Below are positions 17,460 through 26,026 of a DNA stretch of 64,000 bases, in pieces. The notes beneath the pieces were generated by a model. It was not told the DNA's origin. It searched no databases and saw only the letters and a list, made by a program, of their open reading frames with translations. The position numbers were made by a program, and so were the translations under genes. Within the stretch, counting starts at the first letter, position 1. Each line of letters starts with the position of its first letter. Source of the DNA: Erythrobacter sp. (GTDB taxonomy: Bacteria > Pseudomonadota > Alphaproteobacteria > Sphingomonadales > Sphingomonadaceae); assembly GCA_027311945.1 (NCBI GenBank), contig DAICXZ010000030.1, positions 1-64,000 on the forward strand, given 5' to 3'.

Positions 17460-18734
17460 ATGACGCGAAACACAACCTCCAACCCGCAGGGAAGCCCGCT
17501 GCTGCTGAAGCTGCTGGTCTTCAGCATGTTCGCCATGTTCGCGATGACGACCGATTCGGTCGGCACCGTGATTCCCGAGGTGATCCGCGAGTTCGAACTC
17601 GGCCTCACGGCGGGGGGATCGTTCCAGTATGCGACCATGTCGGGCATTGCGATTTCGGCCATCGGGCTCGGCTTTCTGGCCGACCGGGTGGGGCGCAAGC
17701 GGACGATCCTGCTTGGGCTGATGATGTTCGGGCTTGGCTCGGCGCTGTTTGCGGCGGGGCATGACTTCCTGTTCTTCACCACGCTGCTGTTTATCTCGGG
17801 CCTTGGTATCGGGATATTCAAGGCGGGCGCGCTGGCGCTGATCGGCGACCTGTCGAAGTCGACCACCGACCACGCGCGCACGATGAACCTGATCGAGGGC
17901 TTCTTCGGCGTCGGCGCAATTGTTGGCCCGGCGATTGTCGCCTACCTGCTGCAGGTCGGGGCAAGCTGGAAGTGGGTCTATCTCGTCGCCGCGATCATGT
18001 GCGGCATGCTGATCCTCGGTACGGCCTTTGCCCGGTTCCCGCAGCCGATCCGTACCAATGAAGAGCCGACGCGCGCTACCGACGCGATCCGCCTCGCAGG
18101 AGACCCTGCCGCGATTTTCTTCAGCCTTGCGCTGATGGCCTATGTCGCGGCGGAGGCGGCGATCTACGTCTGGGTGCCGACCTACCTTGCCGATTACGAG
18201 GGCTCGTGGCTGGCGCTGGCGGGCTATTCGGTGTCGATCTTCTTCGTGTTGCGCGCGGCGGGCCGCTTCCTTGGCGTGTGGCTGCTGGGGCGCTTCAGCT
18301 GGCCGATGGTGCTGCTCACCTGCAGCGGCGCGATGACGCTGCTGTTCTGGATCGCAGTGTCGGGCGGGATGGATGCTGCGGTCTTTGCCCTGCCGGCGAC
18401 GGGTCTGTTCATGTCGGTGCTATACCCGACCATCAATTCGACCGGGATCAGCTGTTTCGATAAGGGCCATCACGGCTCGATTGCCGGGCTGCTGCTGTTC
18501 TTCACCTGCCTCAGCGCCGTCTTTGCGCCGATGGCGATGGGCGCGCTGGGCGATGTGATGGGCGACAGCCGCTATGCGATCGTGCTCGGCGCGATCTTTT
18601 CTACCCTGCTGGTGGCGCTCTGCCTGTGGAACGCCATGCGCCAGCCTTTCCGTGAACGACTGGAGGCACGAAATTCCGCTGACTACCGCGATGCAGACAT
18701 TCGATCTGCCGAGGCCGAGGTGACCCTTCCATGA
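17460..18734 (+). CDS. MFS transporter, sugar import candidate
   Basis: A 424-residue major facilitator with about 12 membrane segments. The loop 2-3 signature is GLGFLADRVGRKRTI. No antiporter motif C is obvious. It sits between an esterase and the intracellular GH68 enzyme, overlapping the latter by four bases, so the two are translationally coupled. That pairing points to uptake of the GH68 substrate across the inner membrane, downstream of the TonB receptor encoded 1.3 kb further on. The substrate could be sucrose, a fructo-oligosaccharide or a partly deacylated derivative; sequence alone does not decide. Confidence 0.85.
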   Translation: MTRNTTSNPQGSPLLLKLLVFSMFAMFAMTTDSVGTVIPEVIREFELGLTAGGSFQYATMSGIAISAIGLGFLADRVGRKRTILLGLMMFGLGSALFAAGHDFLFFTTLLFISGLGIGIFKAGALALIGDLSKSTTDHARTMNLIEGFFGVGAIVGPAIVAYLLQVGASWKWVYLVAAIMCGMLILGTAFARFPQPIRTNEEPTRATDAIRLAGDPAAIFFSLALMAYVAAEAAIYVWVPTYLADYEGSWLALAGYSVSIFFVLRAAGRFLGVWLLGRFSWPMVLLTCSGAMTLLFWIAVSGGMDAAVFALPATGLFMSVLYPTINSTGISCFDKGHHGSIAGLLLFFTCLSAVFAPMAMGALGDVMGDSRYAIVLGAIFSTLLVALCLWNAMRQPFRERLEARNSADYRDADIRSAEAEVTLP

Positions 18735-19894
18735 GCACTGCCCAGATTTCTTGCGCCGATGCAGGCGCGGTTGAAGGTGGCCCCTCGCAGTGGCTGCCGC
18801 CCCAATCGGGCGCCTTCGAGACGGACGCCTCCTCGGTTGTGCCGCTGATCGCGGACGGGGACTTTGCTCCCGTCGCCGAGGACCTCGGGGTATGGGACGC
18901 ATGGCCAATCCAGGACCCGGCAGGCTATCCTGCCGTGTTGGCCGGCGGCGGCACCTTGTGGATGGCACTGGGCGCGCCGCATTTCGACGATCCCGACAAG
19001 CGTCATCACCATGCGCGCATCCACCTGTTGCTCAAGCGCGGCGGGGACTGGACGCACCTCGGCCCCGCCATGCCCGACGGGTTTTCGCCGGGTAGCCGCG
19101 AATGGTCCGGCTCTGCCGTGCTTGATGCCGAGACTGACATAGTCACGCTCTACTTCACCGCTACCGGGCGGCGCGGGGAGGGGGAACCGACCTTCCTCCA
19201 GCGGATGTTCCGCGCGCGCGCCACGCTGGCGCAGGGCCAGACGCCGAGCCTCACCGACTGGCGCGATCTCGACGAAGTGATTGTGCGTGATCCGGCGCAC
19301 TACATGGCGAGCGAGAGCGGGACCGGTACGATCGGCACGATCAAGGCCTTCCGCGATCCTGCCTATTTCCTCGATCCGCGTGACGGTAGGAGCCACCTGC
19401 TGTTCGCCGCTTCGGCGGCCGATGCGGCTTCGGAATATAACGGCGTGGTCGGCATCGCGACGGCGGAAGACGCAAGCCTCGATACATGGCGCATCGGGCC
19501 GCCCATCGTCACCGCCTGCGGGCTCAACAACGAGCTGGAGCGGCCGCATGTGGTCTATCACGCAGGGCTTTATTACCTGTTCTGGTCGACCCAGCGCCAC
19601 GTTTTCAATCCGGACGATGTGACCGGGCCGACCGGTCTCTATGGCATGGTGTCCGACAATCTGATCTCTGGCTGGCGTCCGCTGAACGCCACGGGGCTGG
19701 TTTTTGCGAACCCCGCTGAAGCTGCGGCACAGTCCTATAGCTGGTTGGTGATGCCCGATCTGCGCGTCACCAGCTTTGTCGATAACTGGGGTGAGGACCA
19801 GGCGCCTGATGCAGCGCGCAGGTTCGGTGGCACCTTTGCGCCTGATCTGAGGCTGGTCCTCGAAAACGATCGGGCTGGCCTGATACCGTCCTAA
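18731..19894 (+). CDS. Glycoside hydrolase family 68 fructosidase (levansucrase/sucrase type), no signal peptide
   Basis: A 387-residue GH68 enzyme, which hydrolyses sucrose-like beta-fructosides or transfers fructosyl groups. Catalytic residues fit the family: nucleophile Asp56 in VWDAWPIQD, transition-state stabiliser Asp209 in FRDP, acid/base Glu270 in NNELERP, plus the EWSGSA motif at 124-129. It is shorter than secreted levansucrases and lacks a Sec signal, so it is probably cytoplasmic. Note, though, that Zymomonas GH68 enzymes are exported without cleavable signals. The gene overlaps the MFS gene, and a ROK kinase of the fructokinase type lies downstream, so simple hydrolysis of an imported fructoside is the likeliest role. 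Confidence 0.9.
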   Translation: MSTAQISCADAGAVEGGPSQWLPPQSGAFETDASSVVPLIADGDFAPVAEDLGVWDAWPIQDPAGYPAVLAGGGTLWMALGAPHFDDPDKRHHHARIHLLLKRGGDWTHLGPAMPDGFSPGSREWSGSAVLDAETDIVTLYFTATGRRGEGEPTFLQRMFRARATLAQGQTPSLTDWRDLDEVIVRDPAHYMASESGTGTIGTIKAFRDPAYFLDPRDGRSHLLFAASAADAASEYNGVVGIATAEDASLDTWRIGPPIVTACGLNNELERPHVVYHAGLYYLFWSTQRHVFNPDDVTGPTGLYGMVSDNLISGWRPLNATGLVFANPAEAAAQSYSWLVMPDLRVTSFVDNWGEDQAPDAARRFGGTFAPDLRLVLENDRAGLIPS

Positions 19895-19935
19895 GAGGCG
19901 GCGATACTAAGGGAGACAGGCAATCGAACGCGAGT

Positions 19936-19947
19936 GCAATCGATTGT
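19936..19947. promoter_or_regulatory. LacI-type operator upstream of the TonB receptor
   Basis: GCAATCGATTGT, one base from the perfect palindrome at 14957. It lies 89 bp upstream of the chosen TonB-receptor start, in the 142-bp intergenic space, and forms a pair with a second partial site 62 bp downstream. Confidence 0.72.
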
Positions 19948-20008
19948 CTTCGAAGAGTGAGGAAGAAGTGAATATGACTAACGGTGAGACTGCAGATTGC
20001 CGGAAGAT

Positions 20009-20018
20009 GCAATCGATT
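20009..20018. promoter_or_regulatory. Second (partial) LacI-type operator before the TonB receptor
   Basis: GCAATCGATT, the left ten bases of the palindrome; the outer GC of the right half is lost. It lies just upstream of the GGGAGA ribosome binding site at 20025-20030, a position where a bound repressor would block transcription. Its centre is about 73 bp, seven helical turns, from the first site. Confidence 0.6.
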
Positions 20019-20036
20019 TACTTTGGGAGAGTTGTG

Positions 20037-22148
20037 ATGGGTATCGGACGGTTTTTGGGTGCTGGAAGCGCATTGGCGCTCGCCATGACCAGTGCGACGG
20101 TGCAGGCGCAATCGGCGAACGATGAAGGTGCCGCCACCGCGCGAGACGACAGCGACATGATCGTTGTCACCGCATCGAAGACCGGCGCGCAGAACATCCA
20201 GGATGTTCCGCTGGCAATCCAGGTGTTCGATGGCGATGCGCTGAAGGAGCGCAACATCTCGAACATCGGCGATCTCGTTTCCGCCGTTCCCGGCGCTCAG
20301 GAAGGTTTCCGCCAGTCCAACGGTGCGCGGTTCTACAACCTGCGCGGTAGCGTGACGCAAAACGGGGATTCGCCGATCGGCTATTACCTCGACGACACGC
20401 CCTTCGTCGTGACCAACTTCGGTATCGCCCCGCCGGTGCGCTTCCTCGATATGGAGCGCGTCGAAGTTCTGCGTGGGCCGCAGGGCACGCTGTACGGGCA
20501 GGGCTCTTCGGGCGGTGTGTTCATTTTCCACACGCGCGATCCCGATCTCAACGATGTCAATCTCGCTTTCGAGACGGAAGCATCGCACACCCGCGGTGCC
20601 AGTCAGCTCAACTACGGCTTTGCCGGGGCGGTTTCGCTGCCGATCATCGAGGACCGGTTTGCCGTGCGCGTCAGCGGCGGCTTCTCGCGCGATGCGGGCT
20701 ATGCCGATGCCTATTTCGGCGAGTTCGACGGCACTCCGGACCAGACCGACGTTAACGAAGCGCGCAACGACGACCTGCGCGTTGTCGCGCTGATGAAGCC
20801 GACCGACAACCTGGAGCTGCGCGCGCAGTACTGGCGTTTCCGTCCGCGGCAGGATTTCACCGGCTTCACCTCGTCGGTCGATCCCGTCTACTTCGAGGAC
20901 ACGGCCGGACAGGACAGCTTCTCGAACGGCGATTTCACGCTAATGAGCTTCACCGCGACGCTCGACCTCGAGCCGTTCACGATCACCAGCGCGACGAGCA
21001 ACCTCGAAGGCGAATTCGGCATCAACATCCCGATTTCGCCGGCAGGCTTCTTCTCTAGCCAGTTCAAGCCCGAGATGTTCGCGCAGGAAGTGCGGGTCAA
21101 TTCGAACGGTGCAGGCCCGCTGCACTGGCTGGTCGGCGGCGCCTATCAGAACGGCAGCGGTCCGCAGGTCAATGCGCTGCAGATCCCGCCCTTCGTCGAC
21201 ATCAACGCCGATAACGATACCCTGACCGAAAACTGGGCAGTGTTCGGCGAGGTCAGCTATGAGTTGTTCGACGGCAAGCTGATCCCGCTGGCGGGTATCC
21301 GCACCTATCACGATGATCGCTCGTTCAAGGATGGCACCGGCGTTGTGCCAACCAAGGCGGACAAGGAGACCTGGCGCCTCAACCTGACCTATATTCCCAG
21401 CGACAGTCTGACCATGTTCGTCTCCGCGTCCACCGGCTTCAGGCCCGGTATTGTGCAATCGCGTGTTCAGGTGGAGTCGCTCGAACTGGCGGGTGTTCCT
21501 GCTGCGGTTGCACTCGAACCGGAAAGCTCCACCAACTATGAATTCGGGCTTAAATGGCGTTCGCCCGACAACAACCTCAATGTCGGGCTCAACCTTTACC
21601 AACTCGAGTATACCAACCTCCAGACCTCGGTTACCGGTGGTATCGACGGCGTGGATGGCTTCGCCAATTTCGGTGATGCCACCACCAAGGGGATCGATCT
21701 CGAACTGTTCTGGCGCACCCCGCTAGAAGGGCTGAACCTGAGCTTCGCCGGCAATATCAACGACAGTGAGTACGACACTGTCAACGAGACTATTGCCGCA
21801 GCGCAGCCGCTGCTGCGTCCGGGGGCCAGGCTGATCAACACGCTGGGGAACAACCTGCGCTTCGATGCCAACTATGCGGGCGAGATCGCCAATGACCTCG
21901 AAGCCTTCGGCAACTTCTCGGTGAGCCACAGCGGCGACCGCCTGCAGGCCGACGGGATCATTGCCGATCCTTATGAGCTGGTTGGCTTGACCGTAGGCTT
22001 GCGCAAGGGCGACTGGGAGCTGGCGCTGTTCGGGAACAATCTGCTCGACGAGCGCGGGCCGACTTTTGTCGGAGACAGCGGCCCGCTTTCGGGCTCCGGC
22101 CCGACCCCGCGCACGATCGGTTTGCGCTTGCGGATGGCTAGCTACTAA
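20037..22148 (+). CDS. TonB-dependent outer membrane receptor of the sugar-ester locus
   Basis: A 703-residue TonB-dependent receptor. The start at 20037 follows GGGAGA and begins a good signal peptide (MGIGRFLGAGSALALAMTS, cleavage near VQAQ). An in-frame start 31 codons upstream would run across both operator sites and is unlikely. A TonB-box-like DMIVVTAS segment precedes the plug domain (IQDVPLAIQVFDGDAL ... DMERVEVLRGPQGTLYGQGSSGGVF). The 22-strand barrel ends in an aromatic residue (RLRMASY). The type resembles the carbohydrate/plant-compound receptors common in Sphingomonadales. The LacI-type operators in its promoter and its position between GH68 and ROK genes indicate import of an oligosaccharide or glycoside. 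Confidence 0.93.
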   Translation: MGIGRFLGAGSALALAMTSATVQAQSANDEGAATARDDSDMIVVTASKTGAQNIQDVPLAIQVFDGDALKERNISNIGDLVSAVPGAQEGFRQSNGARFYNLRGSVTQNGDSPIGYYLDDTPFVVTNFGIAPPVRFLDMERVEVLRGPQGTLYGQGSSGGVFIFHTRDPDLNDVNLAFETEASHTRGASQLNYGFAGAVSLPIIEDRFAVRVSGGFSRDAGYADAYFGEFDGTPDQTDVNEARNDDLRVVALMKPTDNLELRAQYWRFRPRQDFTGFTSSVDPVYFEDTAGQDSFSNGDFTLMSFTATLDLEPFTITSATSNLEGEFGINIPISPAGFFSSQFKPEMFAQEVRVNSNGAGPLHWLVGGAYQNGSGPQVNALQIPPFVDINADNDTLTENWAVFGEVSYELFDGKLIPLAGIRTYHDDRSFKDGTGVVPTKADKETWRLNLTYIPSDSLTMFVSASTGFRPGIVQSRVQVESLELAGVPAAVALEPESSTNYEFGLKWRSPDNNLNVGLNLYQLEYTNLQTSVTGGIDGVDGFANFGDATTKGIDLELFWRTPLEGLNLSFAGNINDSEYDTVNETIAAAQPLLRPGARLINTLGNNLRFDANYAGEIANDLEAFGNFSVSHSGDRLQADGIIADPYELVGLTVGLRKGDWELALFGNNLLDERGPTFVGDSGPLSGSGPTPRTIGLRLRMASY

Positions 22149-22150
22149 GC

Positions 22151-22162
22151 GCAATTGGTTGC
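22151..22162. promoter_or_regulatory. Degenerate LacI-type palindrome after the TonB receptor
   Basis: GCAATTGGTTGC keeps both GCAA/TTGC arms of the operator but not the central ATCGAT. It follows the receptor stop by two bases and precedes the esterase gene, so it may be a weaker internal site of the same regulator. Confidence 0.4.
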
Positions 22163-22170
22163 ACAGTGTC

Positions 22171-22196
22171 TGCGCGCCGGCTCCTCCCGGCGCGCA
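22171..22196 (+). terminator. Perfect 10-bp stem-loop between receptor and esterase genes
   Basis: TGCGCGCCGG and CCGGCGCGCA pair perfectly around the loop CTCCTC. There is no T-tract, so full intrinsic termination is unlikely. The hairpin may reduce read-through or protect the upstream receptor mRNA, giving more receptor than downstream enzyme. Confidence 0.55.
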
Positions 22197-22218
22197 GGCA
22201 TCGAGAGGGGAGCGAGCA

Positions 22219-23292
22219 ATGCAGATCGACAGGCGTAACTTAGGGCGGCTCGGGGCGAGCCTTTTTGCCGGCGCGATGCTGGCGCGGCCCGGTCTGGGCC
22301 TTGCCCAGAGCGCAACATCTGCCCCGGCTATGGCCGTGGCCGATCGGCTCGCTCCGATTGCGCCAGAACTGCGCCCGGCGGCGCGCATGATGATCGAAAG
22401 CGGCTTTCCGCCGATCACAGAGGATATGCTGGCCACGATCGCGGACAATCCCGGTCCGCCCGCGCCCGAGCTGCTGCCCAATATCCCGGTGGCTGAACGC
22501 GACATCGAAGCGCGCGGGGCGCTTCCGGCGGTCAAACTGTTCGTTATCAAGTCCGAGCCCACGCTTGCCCGTCCGGCGATCCTTCACGTCCACGGCGGGG
22601 GTCATCTGGTGGGCAGCGTACGCGGGGAGCTGCGCAACCTGCAGGAAACCGCTCAGGCGCTCGACTGCACCATCGTGAGTGTCGAATATCGCCTCTCGCC
22701 CGGTGCCCGCTACACCGAGAGCACCGAGGACACCTACGCTGGTCTCAAATGGCTGTTCGACAACGCTGCGGCGCTGGGCGTCGACCCCGCGCGCATCGCT
22801 GTAATGGGCGAGAGCGCCGGCGGCGGCCACGCGGCGATCCTCGCAATCAAGGCGCGTGATCGCGGCGAAGTGCCGGTGCTGTTCCAGTCACTGGTCTACC
22901 CGATGCTCGATGATCGGACCGGCAGCAGCATTGCCGTTCCCCCACACATTGCCACCGTTGGCTGGAGCGTGCCGGAGAACCGGCTCGGCTGGCGTAGCTT
23001 CCTTGGCATGGAGGCGGGCGGGGCCGATGTTCCTGCCGCTGCTGTGCCAGCACGGGTGGCTGACCTGGCTGGACTTCCGCCCGCCTGGATCGGCGTTGGC
23101 GCGGTTGACCTGTTCGCCGCCGAAGACATCGAATATGCGCGTCGGCTGACGCTTGCCGCGGTGCCGGTCGAATTGCTGGTGACGCCCGGCGCCTTCCACG
23201 GTTTTGACCGCATCGCCGCGGATACCGCTCTGGCGCAGACCTTCACCCAGTCGAAGCTCGCCGCTCTGGCGCGCGCTTTTTCACAAGGCTGA
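22219..23292 (+). CDS. Exported HSL-family alpha/beta hydrolase (possible Tat substrate)
   Basis: A 357-residue esterase/lipase of the HSL family. The start follows GAGAGGGGAG. The N-terminus MQIDRRNLGRLGASLFAGAML has a twin-arginine-like pattern with a hydrophobic core, so export by Tat or Sec is likely. Motifs are HVHGGGHLVGS (oxyanion), YRLSPGARY, nucleophile Ser199 in GESAGGG and a catalytic His in GAFHGFDR. It resembles the esterase upstream of the MFS gene, so the locus contains two HSL-type enzymes that may act on different acyl groups. The ROK kinase gene starts 15 bp downstream. Confidence 0.9.
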   Translation: MQIDRRNLGRLGASLFAGAMLARPGLGLAQSATSAPAMAVADRLAPIAPELRPAARMMIESGFPPITEDMLATIADNPGPPAPELLPNIPVAERDIEARGALPAVKLFVIKSEPTLARPAILHVHGGGHLVGSVRGELRNLQETAQALDCTIVSVEYRLSPGARYTESTEDTYAGLKWLFDNAAALGVDPARIAVMGESAGGGHAAILAIKARDRGEVPVLFQSLVYPMLDDRTGSSIAVPPHIATVGWSVPENRLGWRSFLGMEAGGADVPAAAVPARVADLAGLPPAWIGVGAVDLFAAEDIEYARRLTLAAVPVELLVTPGAFHGFDRIAADTALAQTFTQSKLAALARAFSQG

Positions 23293-23307
23293 GGACTTAA
23301 AACACCG

Positions 23308-24207
23308 ATGACACTGGTCGGGATCGAATTGGGTGGCACCAAGTGCATTGTGGTGCGTGGCGACGTGGGCAACATTGCCGAACGCGTTGTATTTGCGACG
23401 CTCACGCCTGAGCAGACGCTGCGGGCGGCGCTCGACCAGGTAGCTCTCTGGCATGCCGAGGCACCGGTGGAGGCCATCGGCATCGCCAGCTTCGGGCCCG
23501 TCCGCGTTAATCGCGAGGCTGCGGACTATGGCACGGTGCTGAAGACGCCCAAGCCCGGATGGTCGGGGGCGCAGGTGCTGGCCATGGTGCAGGAGAGGTT
23601 CGACTGCCCGGTCGCGGTTGACACTGACGTCAACGCCGCGGCGCTGGCCGAACATGCCCTTGGCGCCGGGCGGGGCTGTGCGAACCTCGTCTACCTCACC
23701 ATCGGCACCGGTCTCGGTGGCGGGGTGCTTGTCGAGGGGCGGCCGGTCCATGGTAGCCTCCACCCCGAAATCGGCCATGTCCGTCTGCGCCGCGCCGAAG
23801 GCGATGTGTTTGCCGGGGTCTGCCCGTTTCACGGCGATTGCATCGAAGGCCTGATTGCTGGTCCGGCTCTGATCGCGCGCCTGCCGGTCATTCCTGGCGA
23901 GCTTGGCCCTCACGCTCCTGAATGGACCGCCGTCGGTCACGATCTGGCCGAGTTGCTCGCTCAGCTGGTGCTGACGCTGTCGCCCGAGCGGATCATTATC
24001 GGCGGCGGGGTTGCCAACCGCCAGCCGCACCTGCTGGCTCGGGCGCGAAAAATCCTGCCCGATCTTCTGGCCGGCTATCTCGATCCGTCGGACGCAGCCT
24101 ATTTCGAAGAGCTGATATGCCCGCCAACGCTGGGCGACGATGCCGGGCCGATGGGCGCGCTGGTTCTTGCGGCGCAGGCCGGTGCAGGCAATCAGCGCCA
24201 GGCGTGA
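23308..24207 (+). CDS. ROK-family sugar kinase (fructokinase type)
   Basis: A 299-residue ROK kinase. It has the ATP phosphate-binding motif GIELGGTKC near the start, the sugar-binding DTDVNAAALAEHALGAGRG with catalytic Asp, TIGTGLGGGV, HPEIGHV, and the zinc motif in GVCPFHGDCIEGL. The Cys/His zinc pattern and short length are typical of bacterial ROK fructokinases. Cytoplasmic phosphorylation of fructose released by the GH68 enzyme is the natural role, completing the pathway from receptor to central metabolism. It is the last gene of the operon and its 3' end forms part of a strong hairpin. Confidence 0.9.
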   Translation: MTLVGIELGGTKCIVVRGDVGNIAERVVFATLTPEQTLRAALDQVALWHAEAPVEAIGIASFGPVRVNREAADYGTVLKTPKPGWSGAQVLAMVQERFDCPVAVDTDVNAAALAEHALGAGRGCANLVYLTIGTGLGGGVLVEGRPVHGSLHPEIGHVRLRRAEGDVFAGVCPFHGDCIEGLIAGPALIARLPVIPGELGPHAPEWTAVGHDLAELLAQLVLTLSPERIIIGGGVANRQPHLLARARKILPDLLAGYLDPSDAAYFEELICPPTLGDDAGPMGALVLAAQAGAGNQRQA

Positions 24208-24237
24208 ACCGGTGAGCGGTTCAGGCCTGGCGCTGAT
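24191..24237. terminator. Bidirectional hairpin between convergent ROK and MCP genes
   Basis: A 13-bp perfect outer stem (ATCAGCGCCAGGC with GCCTGGCGCTGAT) encloses a further 6-bp stem (TGAACC with GGTTCA) and a 7-base loop. The ROK stop codon lies inside it and the convergent MCP gene ends 15 bp beyond. The structure is strong but U-runs are short, so it could end transcription from both sides. Confidence 0.7.
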
Positions 24238-24251
24238 CGCGTGTTGCTAAC

Positions 24252-25676
24252 TCAGAATTCGGACCAGTCTTCCGTCGGCTCGACCACTTTGAGGGCCGCG
24301 TTGCCGTAGGTCATCGGGGCACTTGCCACCTTGGCCGGGGCTCTGGCGGCAGTCGGCTCGATTCTCCGGCCAGCGAGGGCATTGCCGGTTTCGAACTTGC
24401 TCACCACCTTTGACAGTTCGCTGGCTTCATCTGCCAGCGAACGGGCCGCTGCGGTGGATTCCTCGACCATGGCTGCGTTCTGCTGGGTGACCCGATCCAT
24501 ATCGCTCACGGCGCCGTTCACCTGCTGCAGGCTGGAGGCCTGAGCCTGGGCCTGCGAGCTGATCTCGGAGATCACGGTGTTGATCTCGCCAATTCCGGCA
24601 ACGATCTTGCCAAGCAAGGTGCCGGTTTCGCCGACGAGCGCCACGCCCGAGCTGACCTGTTCGCTGCTTTCGGTGATCAGCGCGGAGATGTCCTTGGCGG
24701 CATCGGCGCTGCGCTGCGCGAGTGCGCGCACTTCGGTCGCCACCACGGCGAAGCCTTTGCCTGCATCGCCTGCACGCGCCGCTTCGACGCCGGCGTTGAG
24801 CGCGAGGAGGTTGGTCTGGAACGCGATACCGTCGATTACGCCGATGATCTGGCTGATCTTCTCCGACGATTGCTCGATCGCCGACATGGCTTCGATCGCG
24901 CGTTCAACCACGGCGCCGCCCTCGTTCGCTTCGCGATGAGCGCCAGCGATCGTCTGCTGAGCCTGGCTTGCTGCAACAGCGGTGCTGTTCACGCCCTGCG
25001 TTACCTGATTCATCGCCGCCGAGGTTTCCTCAAGGCTGGCCGCCTGCTGTTCGTTGCGCTGTGACAGGTCGTCGGAGGCGGTGTGGATTTCCTGCGCGCC
25101 GGTCAGCACCGAATTGGCGCTCTGGTTCACGGTGCTGATCGCGGTGGCCAGCGAATCCACTGCGCGGTTGAAGTCGCGACGAAGCTCCTCGTAGGCGCCC
25201 GGAAACTCTTTCTGGATCTGGCAGGTCAGCTGGTTGTTCGCGAGCGACTTCAGGGCGGTGCTCAGCGATTCAACGACGACCTTCTGCGACTCGCGGCTGT
25301 TCTGCACTTCCACGGCATTGTCGCGGAAAGTCGACATCGCCTTGGTCATGCGGCCAACGCAGTCGTTGTACTCGATGCAGCGAATTTCGCTGTCAGTGTC
25401 GCCAGCGGCAAGCGCCTCCATGCGGACGACCGTGTTGACATAAGGCGTGCAGACCTTGTTCGATGCGGTGTTTATCGTAGCGAAGGTCAGGGCAAGCGCG
25501 ACGCCGCAGATGCCAATGGCAACATAGGCGGGCACATATCCGGCTGCTAGGAGGAGCACGGCCACCAAGCTTAGTGCAGACAAGCTTGTGAACGCTACTT
25601 GCAGCGTCCGGAATTTTGTCCGGATCGGCGCATCTTTTTCAAACCAATCGAGCATCTCAGACCCCGTATATGCCAT
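24252..25676 (-). CDS. Membrane methyl-accepting chemotaxis protein with CheR-docking tail
   Basis: About 474 residues. Two closely spaced membrane segments lie near the N-terminus ([23 protein letters not shown] and [16 protein letters not shown]), so there is no large periplasmic sensor. HAMP-like linkers and a long coiled coil follow. The signalling tip is [26 protein letters not shown]; most family members have AAVEAARAG, so this one has Gly in place of an Ala. The extreme C-terminus, DWSEF, fits the xWxxF pentapeptide (NWETF in E. coli) that tethers CheR. Alternative starts lie 11 codons upstream and 7 codons downstream; none has a clearly better ribosome binding site. It is a single gene, unlinked to the sugar genes except by convergence. 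Confidence 0.9.
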   Translation of the reverse strand: MAYTGSEMLDWFEKDAPIRTKFRTLQVAFTSLSALSLVAVLLLAAGYVPAYVAIGICGVALALTFATINTASNKVCTPYVNTVVRMEALAAGDTDSEIRCIEYNDCVGRMTKAMSTFRDNAVEVQNSRESQKVVVESLSTALKSLANNQLTCQIQKEFPGAYEELRRDFNRAVDSLATAISTVNQSANSVLTGAQEIHTASDDLSQRNEQQAASLEETSAAMNQVTQGVNSTAVAASQAQQTIAGAHREANEGGAVVERAIEAMSAIEQSSEKISQIIGVIDGIAFQTNLLALNAGVEAARAGDAGKGFAVVATEVRALAQRSADAAKDISALITESSEQVSSGVALVGETGTLLGKIVAGIGEINTVISEISSQAQAQASSLQQVNGAVSDMDRVTQQNAAMVEESTAAARSLADEASELSKVVSKFETGNALAGRRIEPTAARAPAKVASAPMTYGNAALKVVEPTEDWSEF

Positions 25677-26026
25677 CTTGCTGCCAGATATGCGCAAGAA
25701 TGTACTCAAGTTGCCGAGGGTCTTTAGCGAGGGAATTGAGGGCTACTGGTGCAAGCGGACTAAGCGCGAACACTTAGTGAAAGGGGGGAGGGCGTTGCGC
25801 TGTGCAAGCACAAGCAGACAGTTAGTCAAATCAACACATTCAGAAAGTGATTGAAAAATAGACGTAAATTGTCTTATTCTGAGTTTTGTATTAAGCTTGA
25901 TGGTTACCGTTTGAAAGCCTGGGGTGCCTTCGAAGCTCGCTTTTGATGATTTGGCGCTTGGCCAGATGCGCTTTTCCGGGCGTGAGAGGGATGTGAATCA
26001 TCCAAAGATTGGTTGACCGGCAGTCC
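25677..26026. other. Intergenic 350 bp, MCP promoter region
   Basis: No gene supported on either strand. The 25840-25910 part is AT-rich and probably carries the minus-strand promoter of the MCP gene. No palindrome matching the other operators of the window was found. Confidence 0.5.

Noticed and set aside
16269-17873. 534-codon frame on the minus strand across the HSL esterase and MFS genes
   Set aside because: It is antisense to two well-supported genes, and the product is Arg/His/Gln-rich and without any motif.
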